A DNA stretch of 64,000 bases from CAWGCA01 sp963820955 (GCA_963820955.1 CAWGCA010000041.1:1-64000), one strand, 5' to 3'. Positions 46,661 to 58,017 are shown, counted from the first letter of the stretch. Numbers and translations are program-made. Notes: generated by a model not told the origin, from the sequence alone.

Positions 46661-46747
46661 TGGTACCGGAGGCCGGACTCGAACCGGCAGGGCCGTGAAG
46701 CCGGTGGATTTTGAATCCACTGCGTTTACCAATTTCGCCACTCCGGC
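46661..46747 (-). tRNA. tRNA-Leu (CAA)
   Basis: 87 bases including an encoded CCA. The acceptor stem is GCCGGAG / CTCCGGT. The anticodon stem is GTGGA / TCCAC with loop TTCAAAA, giving anticodon CAA. There is a long variable arm and the T-arm GGTTCGAGTCC. It marks the end of the EPS locus. Confidence 0.96.
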
Positions 46748-46816
46748 AAAGGATGCCGTAGTATAGCCATTTCCTCTTCCGGCGCAAACGATCGCTTGTG
46801 GTAACATCGCGCCTCG

Positions 46817-47845
46817 ATGCGACGTTCCGATTTTAACTACGATCTCCCGCAAGCACTCATCGCCCAGTTTCCACTGGCCCAGCGCAGTGCCAGTCGGTTG
46901 TTGTGCCTCTCCGGCCCGGGCGGCGAACTCTCCGATCGGCATTTCCGAGAGTTGCCGGATTTGCTTAATCCGAATGACCTGCTGGTCTTCAATGACACTC
47001 GGGTGATGCCGGCCCGCCTGTTTGGCCGCAAGCCCAGTGGAGGGCGGGTGGAGATACTGATCGAAAGGGTTTTAGCCCCAGGGCGGGGGTTGGCCCAGAT
47101 ACGGGCCAGCAAGTCGCCCCGTCCTGGTTCATCGATTGTTACCGACAGCGGTGCGGAACTGCGAGTTATCGGGCGTCAGGGGGATCTTTTTGAACTGGAC
47201 TCCCCGGAGATCAATCTGATGGATCTGATGCGGCAGGTCGGCCATATTCCACTGCCACCTTATATTACCAGGGCAGACGATGAGCAGGATCTGGAGCGTT
47301 ACCAGACTGTCTATGCCGATCGTCCTGGTGCGGTAGCGGCACCGACCGCGGGACTGCATTTCGACCAGGCGATGCTGGAACAGCTTGAAGGACAGGGGGT
47401 TCAGTCTACCCGGATTACCCTCCATGTGGGGGCTGGTACTTTCCAGCCGGTGCGTGTTGACCGGCTTGAGGAGCACCAGATGCACGCCGAGTATCTGGAG
47501 GTTTCTGAGGAGGCCTGCGAGAAGGTGCGGGGTGTCCGGGCCAGTGGCGGACGGGTCGTGGCGGTGGGAACCACCTGTGTGCGCAGTCTGGAGTCAGCCA
47601 GCGCCAGAGGCGAACTGGCACCTTTTCGCGGCGACACCCGGCTTTTTATCCGTCCCGGCTACCGGTTTCGCTGTGTCGATGCCATGATCACCAATTTTCA
47701 TCTGCCGGAATCCACGCTCCTGATGCTGGTCTGTGCCTTTGCCGGTTATGGGCCGGTGATGGGGGCTTATCGACATGCGGTCCTGGAGCGTTACCGTTTC
47801 TTCAGTTACGGGGATGCCATGTTTCTCAGCCGGTCGGAGGATTGA
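46817..47845 (+). CDS. queA: S-adenosylmethionine:tRNA ribosyltransferase-isomerase
   Basis: The protein has 342 residues. FNYDLPQALIAQFPLAQRSASRL, NDTRVMPARLFGRK, GAVAAPTAGLHFD and TNFHLPESTLLMLVCAFAG are standard. It makes epoxyqueuosine in tRNA. The next queuosine gene, tgt, follows. Length is normal. Confidence 0.97.
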   Translation: MRRSDFNYDLPQALIAQFPLAQRSASRLLCLSGPGGELSDRHFRELPDLLNPNDLLVFNDTRVMPARLFGRKPSGGRVEILIERVLAPGRGLAQIRASKSPRPGSSIVTDSGAELRVIGRQGDLFELDSPEINLMDLMRQVGHIPLPPYITRADDEQDLERYQTVYADRPGAVAAPTAGLHFDQAMLEQLEGQGVQSTRITLHVGAGTFQPVRVDRLEEHQMHAEYLEVSEEACEKVRGVRASGGRVVAVGTTCVRSLESASARGELAPFRGDTRLFIRPGYRFRCVDAMITNFHLPESTLLMLVCAFAGYGPVMGAYRHAVLERYRFFSYGDAMFLSRSED

Positions 47846-47860
47846 GTAGGCACAAAAAAA

Positions 47861-47936
47861 ATGCGCGACAAGGGGATGTCGCGCATAAAATCCACCAAAG
47901 GAGGATGGAGGAGTATGTACTGAAGTTTCAGTACAT
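47861..47936. promoter_or_regulatory. Two strong hairpins and a ribosome site between queA and tgt
   Basis: A 10-bp hairpin ATGCGCGACA / TGTCGCGCAT (47861-47886) has A-runs on both sides, so it could end transcription on the minus strand. Next comes AAAGGAGG...GGAGG and then a second 10-bp palindrome ATGTACTGAA / TTCAGTACAT with a 2-base loop (47915-47936). The ATG at 47915 after the ribosome-like site opens a two-codon frame (M-Y-stop). The rest of 47937-48244 is AT-rich with no gene. Possibly a small RNA or a leader element. Confidence 0.45.
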
Positions 47937-48244
47937 GACTATTTTCTAATATACCTCTAGTTCTGTCAATACTTTTTAAAGAAATATTTCCAAAATAACC
48001 ACCCCAGCCCTGAGAATCATCCATCGCTCGGCAGCAACCAGCAGCGCTAAAAGCAAGTATTTACAGGGATAAATATCTCACAGAGAAAAATTAAAGATGT
48101 AATAACATATTGTATTTGTTAGTTAATATTTATTTTCTTGGCAATCTCTATGTGTTAGCAGCGACAGCCATGGACGAACTATAAGCACCGTGAGGTGACG
48201 CTCTTGACGCTAGCCGGTGCGATTTACGGGGTAAGGTACAGATT

Positions 48245-49342
48245 ATGAAATTTGACTGTCTCAACAGCGACGGGGCGGCCCGGCGTGGGCGGTTGCGGTT
48301 CGAACGGGGGGATATTGAAACCCCGGCGTTCATGCCGGTGGGCACCTATGGTACGGTCAAGGCTATGACCCCGGAGGAATTGGAGGCCATGGGTGCAGAT
48401 ATCATCCTGGGCAATACCTTCCATCTGATGTTACGGCCCGGGACCCAGGTAATAGGCTGTCACGGGGACCTGCACAATTTCATACACTGGCAACGGCCGA
48501 TACTGACCGATTCCGGTGGCTTTCAGGTTTACAGTCTGGGGGCGATGCGCAAGATCACGGAGCAGGGCGTTCAGTTTCGCTCGCCGATAGATGGCAGCTC
48601 GATCTTCATGGGTCCAGAGGAGTCCATGCAGGTGCAGCGGGAGCTTGGCTCCGACATCGTCATGATTTTCGATGAATGCACCCCTTATCCGGCGACGGAG
48701 GAGGAGGCACGTTGCTCCATGGAATTGTCTCTGCGCTGGGCGGAGCGGAGTCGGCGGGCCCACGGCAACAATCCGGCGGCCTTGTTCGGCATTGTTCAGG
48801 GCGGTGTCTATCCGGAGTTGCGGGAACGCTCTCTCGAGGGTTTGAAGGCGATCGGATTCGATGGCTATGCGGTGGGTGGCCTGTCTGTTGGAGAGCCGTC
48901 GGAAGACCGCTGGAGGATTCTCGATTTTCTCTCCGGCCGACTGCCAGGAGAGCGGCCGCGCTACCTGATGGGGGTGGGTACTCCGGAGGATATTCTGGAG
49001 GCGGTGGCGCGGGGCATCGATATGTTCGACTGTGTTCTGCCTACGCGCAATGCTCGCAACGGCCACCTGTTTACCCACCAGGGCACCGTACGTATCCGCA
49101 ACGCAACATACGCCTCAGATACCCGGCCGCTGGATCCCCATTGTGACTGTTACACCTGCCGGAATTACAGTCGTGCCTATCTGCGCCACCTCTCGCGTTG
49201 TAACGAGATCCTGGGGGCGCGCCTGAACACGATCCATAACCTTTATTATTACCAGACGCTGATGCGCAATATCCGGCAGGCGATAGAGGACCGGCAGTTT
49301 GCGGAATTCAAGCGTTCGTTTTATGCCTTGCGTTCTGATTAA
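48245..49342 (+). CDS. tgt: tRNA-guanine transglycosylase
   Basis: The protein has 365 residues. FMPVGTYGTVKAMTPEELE, LTDSGGFQVYSLG (catalytic Asp region), MFDCVLPTRNARNG (nucleophile Asp) and CDCYTC with a later Cys/His for zinc are present. It exchanges guanine for preQ1 at position 34 of certain tRNAs. It is in the normal order before yajC. Confidence 0.97.
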   Translation: MKFDCLNSDGAARRGRLRFERGDIETPAFMPVGTYGTVKAMTPEELEAMGADIILGNTFHLMLRPGTQVIGCHGDLHNFIHWQRPILTDSGGFQVYSLGAMRKITEQGVQFRSPIDGSSIFMGPEESMQVQRELGSDIVMIFDECTPYPATEEEARCSMELSLRWAERSRRAHGNNPAALFGIVQGGVYPELRERSLEGLKAIGFDGYAVGGLSVGEPSEDRWRILDFLSGRLPGERPRYLMGVGTPEDILEAVARGIDMFDCVLPTRNARNGHLFTHQGTVRIRNATYASDTRPLDPHCDCYTCRNYSRAYLRHLSRCNEILGARLNTIHNLYYYQTLMRNIRQAIEDRQFAEFKRSFYALRSD

Positions 49343-49455
49343 AGGCGATTCTTTCGATCACTCAACTGTGGCATAATGCTCGGTTTGAATAACGGGACGG
49401 TGTGCCGTCGTCCGTTACGGATAGAAACCAACAGCAGCCAAGCGGTGGAACAGAC

Positions 49456-49785
49456 ATGAGTTTCTTTATTTCGGATGCAATGGCCCAGGCGGCCGAAGGA
49501 GCGGGTCAGCCGGGGCTGGAAGGCCTGCTGCTCCCCATCGGCCTGATCGTGATGCTCTATTTTCTGATGATCCGACCCCAGATGAAGCGTCAAAAAGAGC
49601 ATAAAAAATTGGTAGAGGCCCTGGCCAAAGGGGATGAGGTCCAGACCGAGGGTGGCATGATGGGTAAGATCACCGACATCGGCGATAATTTTATCAGCGT
49701 GGAGATTGCCGAGGGGGTGGAGGTCAAATTTCGGCGTCAGTCGGTGGCGGCGATAATGCCCAAGGGCACCCTCAAGGAGCTCTGA
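49456..49785 (+). CDS. yajC: Preprotein translocase subunit YajC
   Basis: The protein has 109 residues. One helix (LLLPIGLIVMLYFLMIRPQMKRQKEH) is followed by GDEVQTEGGMMGKITDI, the YajC pattern. It associates with SecDF. The start at 49456 is preferred; upstream codons are not conserved. Confidence 0.96.
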   Translation: MSFFISDAMAQAAEGAGQPGLEGLLLPIGLIVMLYFLMIRPQMKRQKEHKKLVEALAKGDEVQTEGGMMGKITDIGDNFISVEIAEGVEVKFRRQSVAAIMPKGTLKEL

Positions 49786-49896
49786 ATCCGTTGATTGAGT
49801 CAATGGCAGATTGCCGGTTTGGAATCATTGTGAGCAGACAGTCGGGACGCCGCCGGGCGGCCCGGTCCCTCTAATTCTCCTATATCCAAGAACAAA

Positions 49897-51750
<1,854 letters not shown>

Positions 51751-51787
51751 GCCGCATTAGCTACAACCAAACGGAATAAGGCGGGTC

Positions 51788-52729
51788 ATGCAGATCTTCA
51801 AATCCAAACTCCACATCGATTTCATGAGCAGGCGGAAGCTGGCCATGATCCTTTCACTATCGGCGATCCTGATCGCCCTGATCTCCATCATCGGGCGGGG
51901 GCTGAACCTGGGCATAGATTTCACCGGGGGAACCCTGGTGGAAGTGGGTTACCAGCAGGCGGCCGAACTTACCAAGGTACGGACTGCATTGGCCGAGGAT
52001 GGCTTTCAGGACGCCACGGTACAACACTTCGGCACACCCAGAGACGTGCTGGTGCGGTTGGCGCCGCGGGATGATGTGGACAGTGCGGAGTTAAGCACCA
52101 AGGCCTTCGCCGCCTTGAACGAGGCGGCCGATGGTACCGCGGAACTGCGGCGGGTGGAGTTCGTCGGCCCCCAGGTGGGCGATGAACTGACGGAAGACGG
52201 CGGTCTGGCCATGCTCTATGCCCTGGTCGGTATCCTGATCTATGTCGCCCTGCGCTTCGAGTACCGGTTCGCGGTGGGGTCGGTGATCGCCCTGATCCAC
52301 GACGTGGTGATTACCATCGGCATCTTTGCACTCTTCCAGATCGAGTTCGATCTGCCGGTGCTGGCAGCGGTACTGGCGGTGATCGGCTACTCCCTGAACG
52401 ACACCATCGTGGTTTACGACCGTATCCGCGAAAACTTTCGCAAGATGCGAAAGGGGACATCCACGCAGATCGTCAATACCTCACTCAATCAGACCCTCGC
52501 CCGTACGCTGGTAACATCCTTTACCACCCTGTTGGTGTTGATCGCCCTGTTCGTGTTCGGGGGGGAGATCATTCATGGTTTCGCCCTGGCCCTGATTATC
52601 GGTGTGGTGGTCGGTACCTACTCCTCCATCTATGTGGCCAGCACTGCGGTGCTGCAGTTGGGGGTCAGCAAGGCCGACTTGATGCCGGTGAAGAAGGAGG
52701 GCGAGGAGCAGCCGGAAAGTCTGCCCTGA
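51788..52729 (+). CDS. secF: Protein translocase subunit SecF
   Basis: The protein has 313 residues. MSRRKLAMILSLSAILIALISI, GLNLGIDFTGGTLVEV and GYSLNDTIVVYDRIREN are typical. It forms one complex with SecD. Normal length. Confidence 0.97.
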   Translation: MQIFKSKLHIDFMSRRKLAMILSLSAILIALISIIGRGLNLGIDFTGGTLVEVGYQQAAELTKVRTALAEDGFQDATVQHFGTPRDVLVRLAPRDDVDSAELSTKAFAALNEAADGTAELRRVEFVGPQVGDELTEDGGLAMLYALVGILIYVALRFEYRFAVGSVIALIHDVVITIGIFALFQIEFDLPVLAAVLAVIGYSLNDTIVVYDRIRENFRKMRKGTSTQIVNTSLNQTLARTLVTSFTTLLVLIALFVFGGEIIHGFALALIIGVVVGTYSSIYVASTAVLQLGVSKADLMPVKKEGEEQPESLP

Positions 52730-52759
52730 GGGATTTCCGAGCGCCCCGGGTTTATTCTC

Positions 52760-53020
52760 TCAGGTGCGCCGGGAAGTGGATTTGCGCGGCGAAGGGAAAG
52801 GGATAATCTTTGCCTGCAGTGGCATGTCTGCCGAATTGCTCCCAGGACTCGGACATGAGGGCTGTGTTTCAGGCGCGATCTCAATGATCTGGAAATCGGC
52901 ACTGCCATCGGAGAGAGCCGATTCCAGGGACAGTTCGAGCAAGCCATCCAGTACATCGTGCATCACCCACTCGAGCGCCTGGTCGCTGACACGGGGTAAG
53001 GTTTCTTTCTTGTTGGCCAT
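52760..53020 (-). CDS. Small hypothetical protein between secF and suhB
   Basis: An 86-residue soluble protein. The start at 53020 (MANKKETL) is used because AGGA lies nine bases before it; a longer frame begins at 53053. The front half is helical and acidic (SDQALEWVMHDVLDGLLEL), the rear half is low in order (proline and serine). No family recognised. Confidence 0.55.
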   Translation of the reverse strand: MANKKETLPRVSDQALEWVMHDVLDGLLELSLESALSDGSADFQIIEIAPETQPSCPSPGSNSADMPLQAKIIPFPSPRKSTSRRT

Positions 53021-53142
53021 GATGCAGGTCCTGTTCTCCGCTGATTCAGTCATCGCAATCCGCGTCGTGGGAATAGGCTGGATTCAGACCGCTTAGCGGT
53101 ATTGGGGGTGGAAACTTGAGGCACCCGCCGCTGGAATTGTGA

Positions 53143-53940
53143 TCAGGCCTGCAGATGTTCGGTGAGATGTGGGCGGATTGCCCGCAGCATGGCGGCATGC
53201 AGTTTCAGGTTGCCGGTGAGGACGTTACCGGTCTGCAGAAAATGCTCGCCGCCTCCGATATCGGTAACCACGCCTCCGGCCTCACGGACCAGCAAGGCGC
53301 CAGCGGCAAAGTCCCATTCGGCAAGTCCCAGTTCCCAGAATCCGTCCAGGCGCCCGGCGGCGACATAGGCGAAATCGAGGGCGGCGGAACCGGGTCGGCG
53401 AATGCCGGCAGTCTGCCCAATCAGTGTCTTGAACATACCCAGATAGGCATCCAGATGGCTCTGATCGCGGTACGGGAAGCCGGTTCCCAGCAGGGCGCCA
53501 TCCAGCGACTTTCGTCCGGTGACCCTGATTCGCCGGTCATTCATCTGAGCACCCGCGCCGCGGCTGGCAGTGAACATCTCCTCCCGCATCGGATCGTAGA
53601 CCACACCCTGTTCAAGTACCCCTTTGTGTTTCAGGGCGATGGACACAGAAAACTGTGGAAAACCGTGCAGGTAGTTGGTGGTTCCGTCCAGGGGGTCGAT
53701 GACCCATTGAAAATCGTTGCCCTGGTGGCGACCGCTCTCCTCCGCCAGAATGGCGTGGTCAGGATAGGCCCTGCGCAACACATCGATGATGGATTCCTCC
53801 GCTGCCCGGTCGACCTCCGACACAAAGTCATTCATTCCCTTGGTGTTGACGGTGAGGCTGTCGACACGGTCGAAATAGCGTAGCAGAACGCTGCCGGCGC
53901 TGCGGGCGGCGCGCACCGCAATATTCATCATCGGTTGCAT
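53143..53940 (-). CDS. suhB: Inositol-1-monophosphatase family protein
   Basis: The protein has 265 residues. AILAEESG, WVIDPLDGTTNYLHGFPQF (metal motif DPxDGT) and LAEWDFAAGALLVREAGG (metal motif WDxAAG) are complete. In gammaproteobacteria this protein also acts with the transcription machinery on rRNA operons. Start may be at MMNIAV four codons in. Confidence 0.95.
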   Translation of the reverse strand: MQPMMNIAVRAARSAGSVLLRYFDRVDSLTVNTKGMNDFVSEVDRAAEESIIDVLRRAYPDHAILAEESGRHQGNDFQWVIDPLDGTTNYLHGFPQFSVSIALKHKGVLEQGVVYDPMREEMFTASRGAGAQMNDRRIRVTGRKSLDGALLGTGFPYRDQSHLDAYLGMFKTLIGQTAGIRRPGSAALDFAYVAAGRLDGFWELGLAEWDFAAGALLVREAGGVVTDIGGGEHFLQTGNVLTGNLKLHAAMLRAIRPHLTEHLQA

Positions 53941-54348
53941 GGGCAGTAAATCGCTCGTCTCAAAACCTATGAAAAGATACCGAACAATGGCGCTGTTCTA
54001 ACCCTATCGCAATCCATTTCAGCCGCTTACATCAGGCGAAGAAACCAGCTATTCAGGCCCGGCTCTAGAAGGCTGGGGTTAGAAACCAAGCTTTGATCTC
54101 CTGTCACTCGGTGTTCGGCCTTCATTATACAGATAGATCTCCCTGTCGAGGATGTTTCCTGGTTCGTTTTACGAGTGGTTCTATAGGCCTTTATCCTTTT
54201 CCAACCTGATCCATGTCATATTGCAGAGGAAGAAAGCGGCTGTTGTTGCCGGGAAGTTGTGGCGGTCTGCTCCTGGAGACACCCTGCTCGGTTAAAATCT
54301 ACTCAGGCCTGAGATCCCTGGCCTATCTGGCTTTTCCCGGTTAAGGGA

Positions 54349-54542
54349 AATGGCACTTACCTAAGCCACCAAAACCGTCATTCCGGGCGGAACAAAGTGG
54401 AGACCCGGAGCAGTGGTGTAGGGAAGCACCGTTCACGAACCTAAGGATGGAATCCAGTTTGCTCAAATTCCGCATATTCAGGATTCTAGCCTTCGCGGAA
54501 ATGACGCTATTACCAGTCATTTTGGCTTAAGTAAGTGCCATT
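54349..54542. mobile_element. MITE-like element with near-perfect inverted ends
   Basis: The left end AATGGCACTTACCTAAGCCA (54349-54368) matches the inverted right end (54523-54542) at 19 of 20 bases. GGTTAAGGGA is present on both sides (54339-54348 and, two bases out, 54545-54554), which looks like a target duplication. The inside has the 81-base segment 54376-54456 that also occurs at 36138-36218. No gene inside. The rest of 53941-54685 shows no coding signal. Confidence 0.8.
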
Positions 54543-54685
54543 GCGGTTAAGGGAGAGTCGATATAGTAGTCGAAAGGGGATAAAGTGTTGTTGCGCTAGA
54601 TAAGTTTTGGTGAAGCCATCGGGCAATCGGCTTTTGGAACAGCCCACGGGTCTATTGACCTGTTACCCACAGTGGTCAGGAAAGA

Positions 54686-55183
54686 GTGATTAAGTTTCTT
54701 CAACAGCGCAAATGCAGGGTAAGAGTGCGACAAGCAGGTCTATATAGAACAGGAGGGATTTTGTGTCTTTCCGTTGTGCTGCTGTTGTCAGCGGTATCGA
54801 GTTTTTCGGCGTATGCGGAGGAAAAGATGACTGAAAGCCGTATTTTGCCCTGCCCGGACACACCTAATTGTGTATCTTCGAAAGCAACCTCCACCGCGCA
54901 GCACATAGATCCGTTGCGCTACGAAGGTGACAAGGATGAGGCCTGGCTGCGTCTGATCAAGATCGTCAAAGGGATGAAACGTGCCGAAGTAGTGGAGGAT
55001 TCAGGGGCCTATATTCATGCCACATTCAAATCCTGGCTTTTCCGATTTGTCGATGATGTGGAATTTCAGATCGATGATGATGCCAAGATTATCCACATGA
55101 AGTCCTCATCTCGTGTGGGGTATTCCGATTTCGGGGTCAATAGGCGGCGCTGTGAAACCATCAGGGCAAAATTTGACCGTTAG
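54686..55183 (+). CDS. DUF1499 family exported protein
   Basis: The protein has 165 residues with a GTG start and AGGA upstream. After a signal region (GGILCLSVVLLLSAVSSFSAYA), LPCPDTPNCVSSKA is the family's conserved beginning, and YIHATFKSWLFRFVDDVEFQ and SRVGYSDFGVNRRR follow. Function unknown. Confidence 0.88.
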   Translation: MIKFLQQRKCRVRVRQAGLYRTGGILCLSVVLLLSAVSSFSAYAEEKMTESRILPCPDTPNCVSSKATSTAQHIDPLRYEGDKDEAWLRLIKIVKGMKRAEVVEDSGAYIHATFKSWLFRFVDDVEFQIDDDAKIIHMKSSSRVGYSDFGVNRRRCETIRAKFDR

Positions 55184-55211
55184 TATGGGCTTTCGGATTT
55201 GGCCAGACCGA

Positions 55212-56228
55212 CTAGCAGCCCCGTTCCATGTCTCTTGCGGAGAGAAAACCGCGAATGAACTGGCGGCCACACTCTGAAAGCTTCTCAATGTCATAGCCAC
55301 CTTCCAATAGGAAGAGAATGGGGCACGTCAGTTTGGCCAACACCCCGCCAAGCAGCGCATAGTCTTTTGGAGTGAGATAAATCTGTTCATCCTGGATATA
55401 GTCGGTTCCCAGGGTATCGAACCCCAGCGACACTATCGCGGTTTGGGGGTGTGTCCGGGCCACCATTCGGGTTAATTCTTCTAGCAGCAGCAGGTACCCA
55501 TCCCCATTTATGCCACTCGGGAAGACCGAGCAGTGAACATAAGGGCTTTCGTACCTGGTATCGTTGGACAAATAGGGGTAGTTACGCCAGGGGTCGGCGT
55601 GCAGGGAAAAGTAGGGCGCCCGTTCATTTGCGAATTCAAGGCTGCCGTCGCCAAGATGGTAATCCACATCGAGCACGGCGCATTGTCTTCCCGAGGCATT
55701 CAGACCCTGCGCGGCCAGATAGGCATTGTTAAAATAGCAGTAGCCACCGTATCTACGGCGCCCCGCATGATGCCCCGGTGGTCTGCAAACTCCGAAAACG
55801 TCTTCATTGCTGGTAATCAGGTGATCGGCCGCAGCCAATGCGGTTGCTCCGGAGTTCAAGGCGGCTTTCACCGTGCCAGGTCCCAACGGCGAACCAATTT
55901 CAGTGCAATACATGCCTCCTCGAAATTCCAATGCGGCGGCTGAAAGGTCGTTCCGAAACACAGTTGGAATATACTCATGGTTCGACTTGATTTTTCCACT
56001 GATAGACAGCAGAAAATCGATATAGTCGGGATCATGCAGTTGGCGCACAGCTTCCAGTGCTTCGGTCTCTACGCCTACGGTTTCCGTTATGCCTGATGCT
56101 TGAAGCCCATCGAGTAACCGGTCTATACGTTGCGGGATTTCCAGATGGTTAAACGGGGGCAGACCATCCGAATAATCTTTTCTGGGGTGGTGTAGTGAGT
56201 GGAGTGTGGGGAAAAAGACCTTCATCAT
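55212..56228 (-). CDS. Histone-deacetylase-like / acetylpolyamine amidohydrolase
   Basis: The protein has 338 residues. CRPPGHHAGRRRYGGYCYFNNAYLA holds the HH pair and DVDYHLGDGSLEFA the Asp/His zinc ligands; a later SLGFDTLGTDYI adds the second Asp. The DVDYHxGDG form with a short loop is that of acetylpolyamine deacetylases. It is last in a four-gene operon (ATGA overlap with the ureohydrolase). It would remove acetyl groups from acetylated polyamines. Confidence 0.9.
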   Translation of the reverse strand: MMKVFFPTLHSLHHPRKDYSDGLPPFNHLEIPQRIDRLLDGLQASGITETVGVETEALEAVRQLHDPDYIDFLLSISGKIKSNHEYIPTVFRNDLSAAALEFRGGMYCTEIGSPLGPGTVKAALNSGATALAAADHLITSNEDVFGVCRPPGHHAGRRRYGGYCYFNNAYLAAQGLNASGRQCAVLDVDYHLGDGSLEFANERAPYFSLHADPWRNYPYLSNDTRYESPYVHCSVFPSGINGDGYLLLLEELTRMVARTHPQTAIVSLGFDTLGTDYIQDEQIYLTPKDYALLGGVLAKLTCPILFLLEGGYDIEKLSECGRQFIRGFLSARDMERGC

Positions 56229-57166
56229 TCATAGTCGATGGCTAGTTGGCTTCCTTTCCCTGTGTTTCTGTCATGTCCATTAGAGATACCCCAACAGGAG
56301 ATGATTTTCTGCAGCAACTTGGCCGCGGTGATTTGCGAAACCTCGGATGGTTCCGGTACCAGTTCCACAATGTCAGCACCATATATCACGGCTTCAGATC
56401 GAAGAAATAGTGCTTTAATGATGTCTAGTACCTGATACCAGCCCAGGCCGCCGGGTTGTGGTGTACTTACTCCTGGCACAGAAGCCGGGTCGAATACATC
56501 CATATCGATCGTCAACCAGGTGGACCCCTGGATGCTCGACAGACGCTCAAGGAGTTCGCTCAATTGTGCCTGATGTTGGAGAGCTTCAGCTGAAAAAATC
56601 TCTATGGAAGGGTCTTTGTCGATACGTTCTGCTTCATCTTCAAACAGAGACCGGATTCCAATCATGATCAGTCTATGATCCTGCGCCCTAAGCCGATGGG
56701 CTGGACACGCATGACTATAGGTGGAGCCCTGATACGTCGTTCGTAGATCAGCGTGCGCATCCAGAAAAATGACTGTGCTGGCCGGGGGTAAACGGCCATC
56801 TGTGAGAGAGGGCGTGATGGAGTGATCGCCGCCCAATGCGACGAATAGCTTTTCGCCAGCGGTACCCGGTAATCCGGAAGCAAATTTCATCAGTCGGGCG
56901 TGAAAAAGAGATTCGTCTTCTGCCGGGGCATTGGTTATCAAAGGGTGAACACTGATCCGCATGCTTTTCATTGGCGACCAGCAGAGGGTTTCATCATAAA
57001 ATTCGATTTGCTCGGATGACTGGAGAATAGCTTCGGGTGCCAAGGCAGTGCCGGGTTTTGACGAAAGGGCTTTTTCGTAAGCGACCGGCAGCAATATTAT
57101 TTCCGCATCGGACTCTGCAGTGTTAGGAAGAAACTGATAGCGCAGCTCACTCATTGGCATTAACAA
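56225..57166 (-). CDS. speB: Agmatinase/arginase-family ureohydrolase
   Basis: The protein has 313 residues. Metal motifs are complete: ALGGDHSITPSL, FLDAHADLRT and TIDMDVFDPASVPG. It hydrolyses a guanidino compound to amine plus urea; agmatine is the default guess, but aminopropylagmatine fits the operon equally. It overlaps speE by 7 bases and the deacetylase by 4, so the genes are translated together. Confidence 0.88.
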   Translation of the reverse strand: MLMPMSELRYQFLPNTAESDAEIILLPVAYEKALSSKPGTALAPEAILQSSEQIEFYDETLCWSPMKSMRISVHPLITNAPAEDESLFHARLMKFASGLPGTAGEKLFVALGGDHSITPSLTDGRLPPASTVIFLDAHADLRTTYQGSTYSHACPAHRLRAQDHRLIMIGIRSLFEDEAERIDKDPSIEIFSAEALQHQAQLSELLERLSSIQGSTWLTIDMDVFDPASVPGVSTPQPGGLGWYQVLDIIKALFLRSEAVIYGADIVELVPEPSEVSQITAAKLLQKIISCWGISNGHDRNTGKGSQLAIDYE

Positions 57167-58017
57167 AGTGTATTCTGAATCATTCGCGGCAGGGAAAAAG
57201 ACGCCTGCAAAGCATCTTCACCCAAAGCCGGCAGGAAAAGGCCTCGTTGTTTTGCACTGTCAGCAAAAAATCCCCGCTGTTCTCGATAGGGTAACGGGTT
57301 GTCGGAGGCAAGGACGAAGCCCCATAAGTGGTAGAAACTGGGCACCACAGTTCCGTAGCTGTCAATATATTCGAAGGTCTTTCTAAGTGTCTGACGAATC
57401 AAGTTATGGCCTTCCAGGTCATTGGCGACAAGAGGGCCGGCTTGTGTAGCGACTACCGCGCCGATGTTTAAATGGCCCTTGAGTCTGGTATAAAAATCAT
57501 CCCCATACAAGTCCGCGACAGGAGAATTCCAGTCGTGTACATCGACCAGGTCACCGATAATGACGTCAAACTTGTCATTGCACTCCTTCAGGTACAGATT
57601 GATATCCTGATAGCGCATTTCCATACGGGCATCATCGAAGGCACCGTCGGACCATGTGGGTATGTGCTGCTGGCAAAGTGCTACAAAGGCCTCGTCGATG
57701 TCTACCATTACCAGTTTATCGACGCAGCAATGGTGCAGCACTTCCCGTGCAACTGCACCCTCTCCACCCCCCATGATAAGAACGCGCCTGGGATTGGGGT
57801 GCGTGAGCATAGCGGGGTGCACGAGGGCCTCATGGTAAATTTTCTCATCAGACTCACACGACTGGATATCATCATCGATGGAGATACAGACCCCATGCAT
57901 GGCGGACTGAAAAAACAGGTACTTCTGGTAATCTGTGTGGCCACTGGCGAGTATCTTCTCAACTTTACGTATCACAGTGTCTGAACGGTTTGCTCGCTGA
58001 GTGTATTTGGTCGTCAT
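57160..58017 (-). CDS. speE: Aminopropyltransferase, ACL5 (thermospermine synthase)-like
   Basis: The protein has 285 residues. The SAM-type motif is LIMGGGEGAVAREVLHH, preceded by YHEALVHPAMLTHPNP. The catalytic region reads DVIIGDLVDVHDW rather than the DSTDP of classical spermidine synthase. It is followed by VVATQAGP and VPSFYHLWGFVLASD, which are typical of plant ACL5 and its bacterial relatives. It therefore transfers aminopropyl groups from decarboxylated SAM to an acceptor that may not be putrescine. It overlaps the GNAT gene by one base. No speD is near. Confidence 0.88.
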   Translation of the reverse strand: MTTKYTQRANRSDTVIRKVEKILASGHTDYQKYLFFQSAMHGVCISIDDDIQSCESDEKIYHEALVHPAMLTHPNPRRVLIMGGGEGAVAREVLHHCCVDKLVMVDIDEAFVALCQQHIPTWSDGAFDDARMEMRYQDINLYLKECNDKFDVIIGDLVDVHDWNSPVADLYGDDFYTRLKGHLNIGAVVATQAGPLVANDLEGHNLIRQTLRKTFEYIDSYGTVVPSFYHLWGFVLASDNPLPYREQRGFFADSAKQRGLFLPALGEDALQASFSLPRMIQNTLC

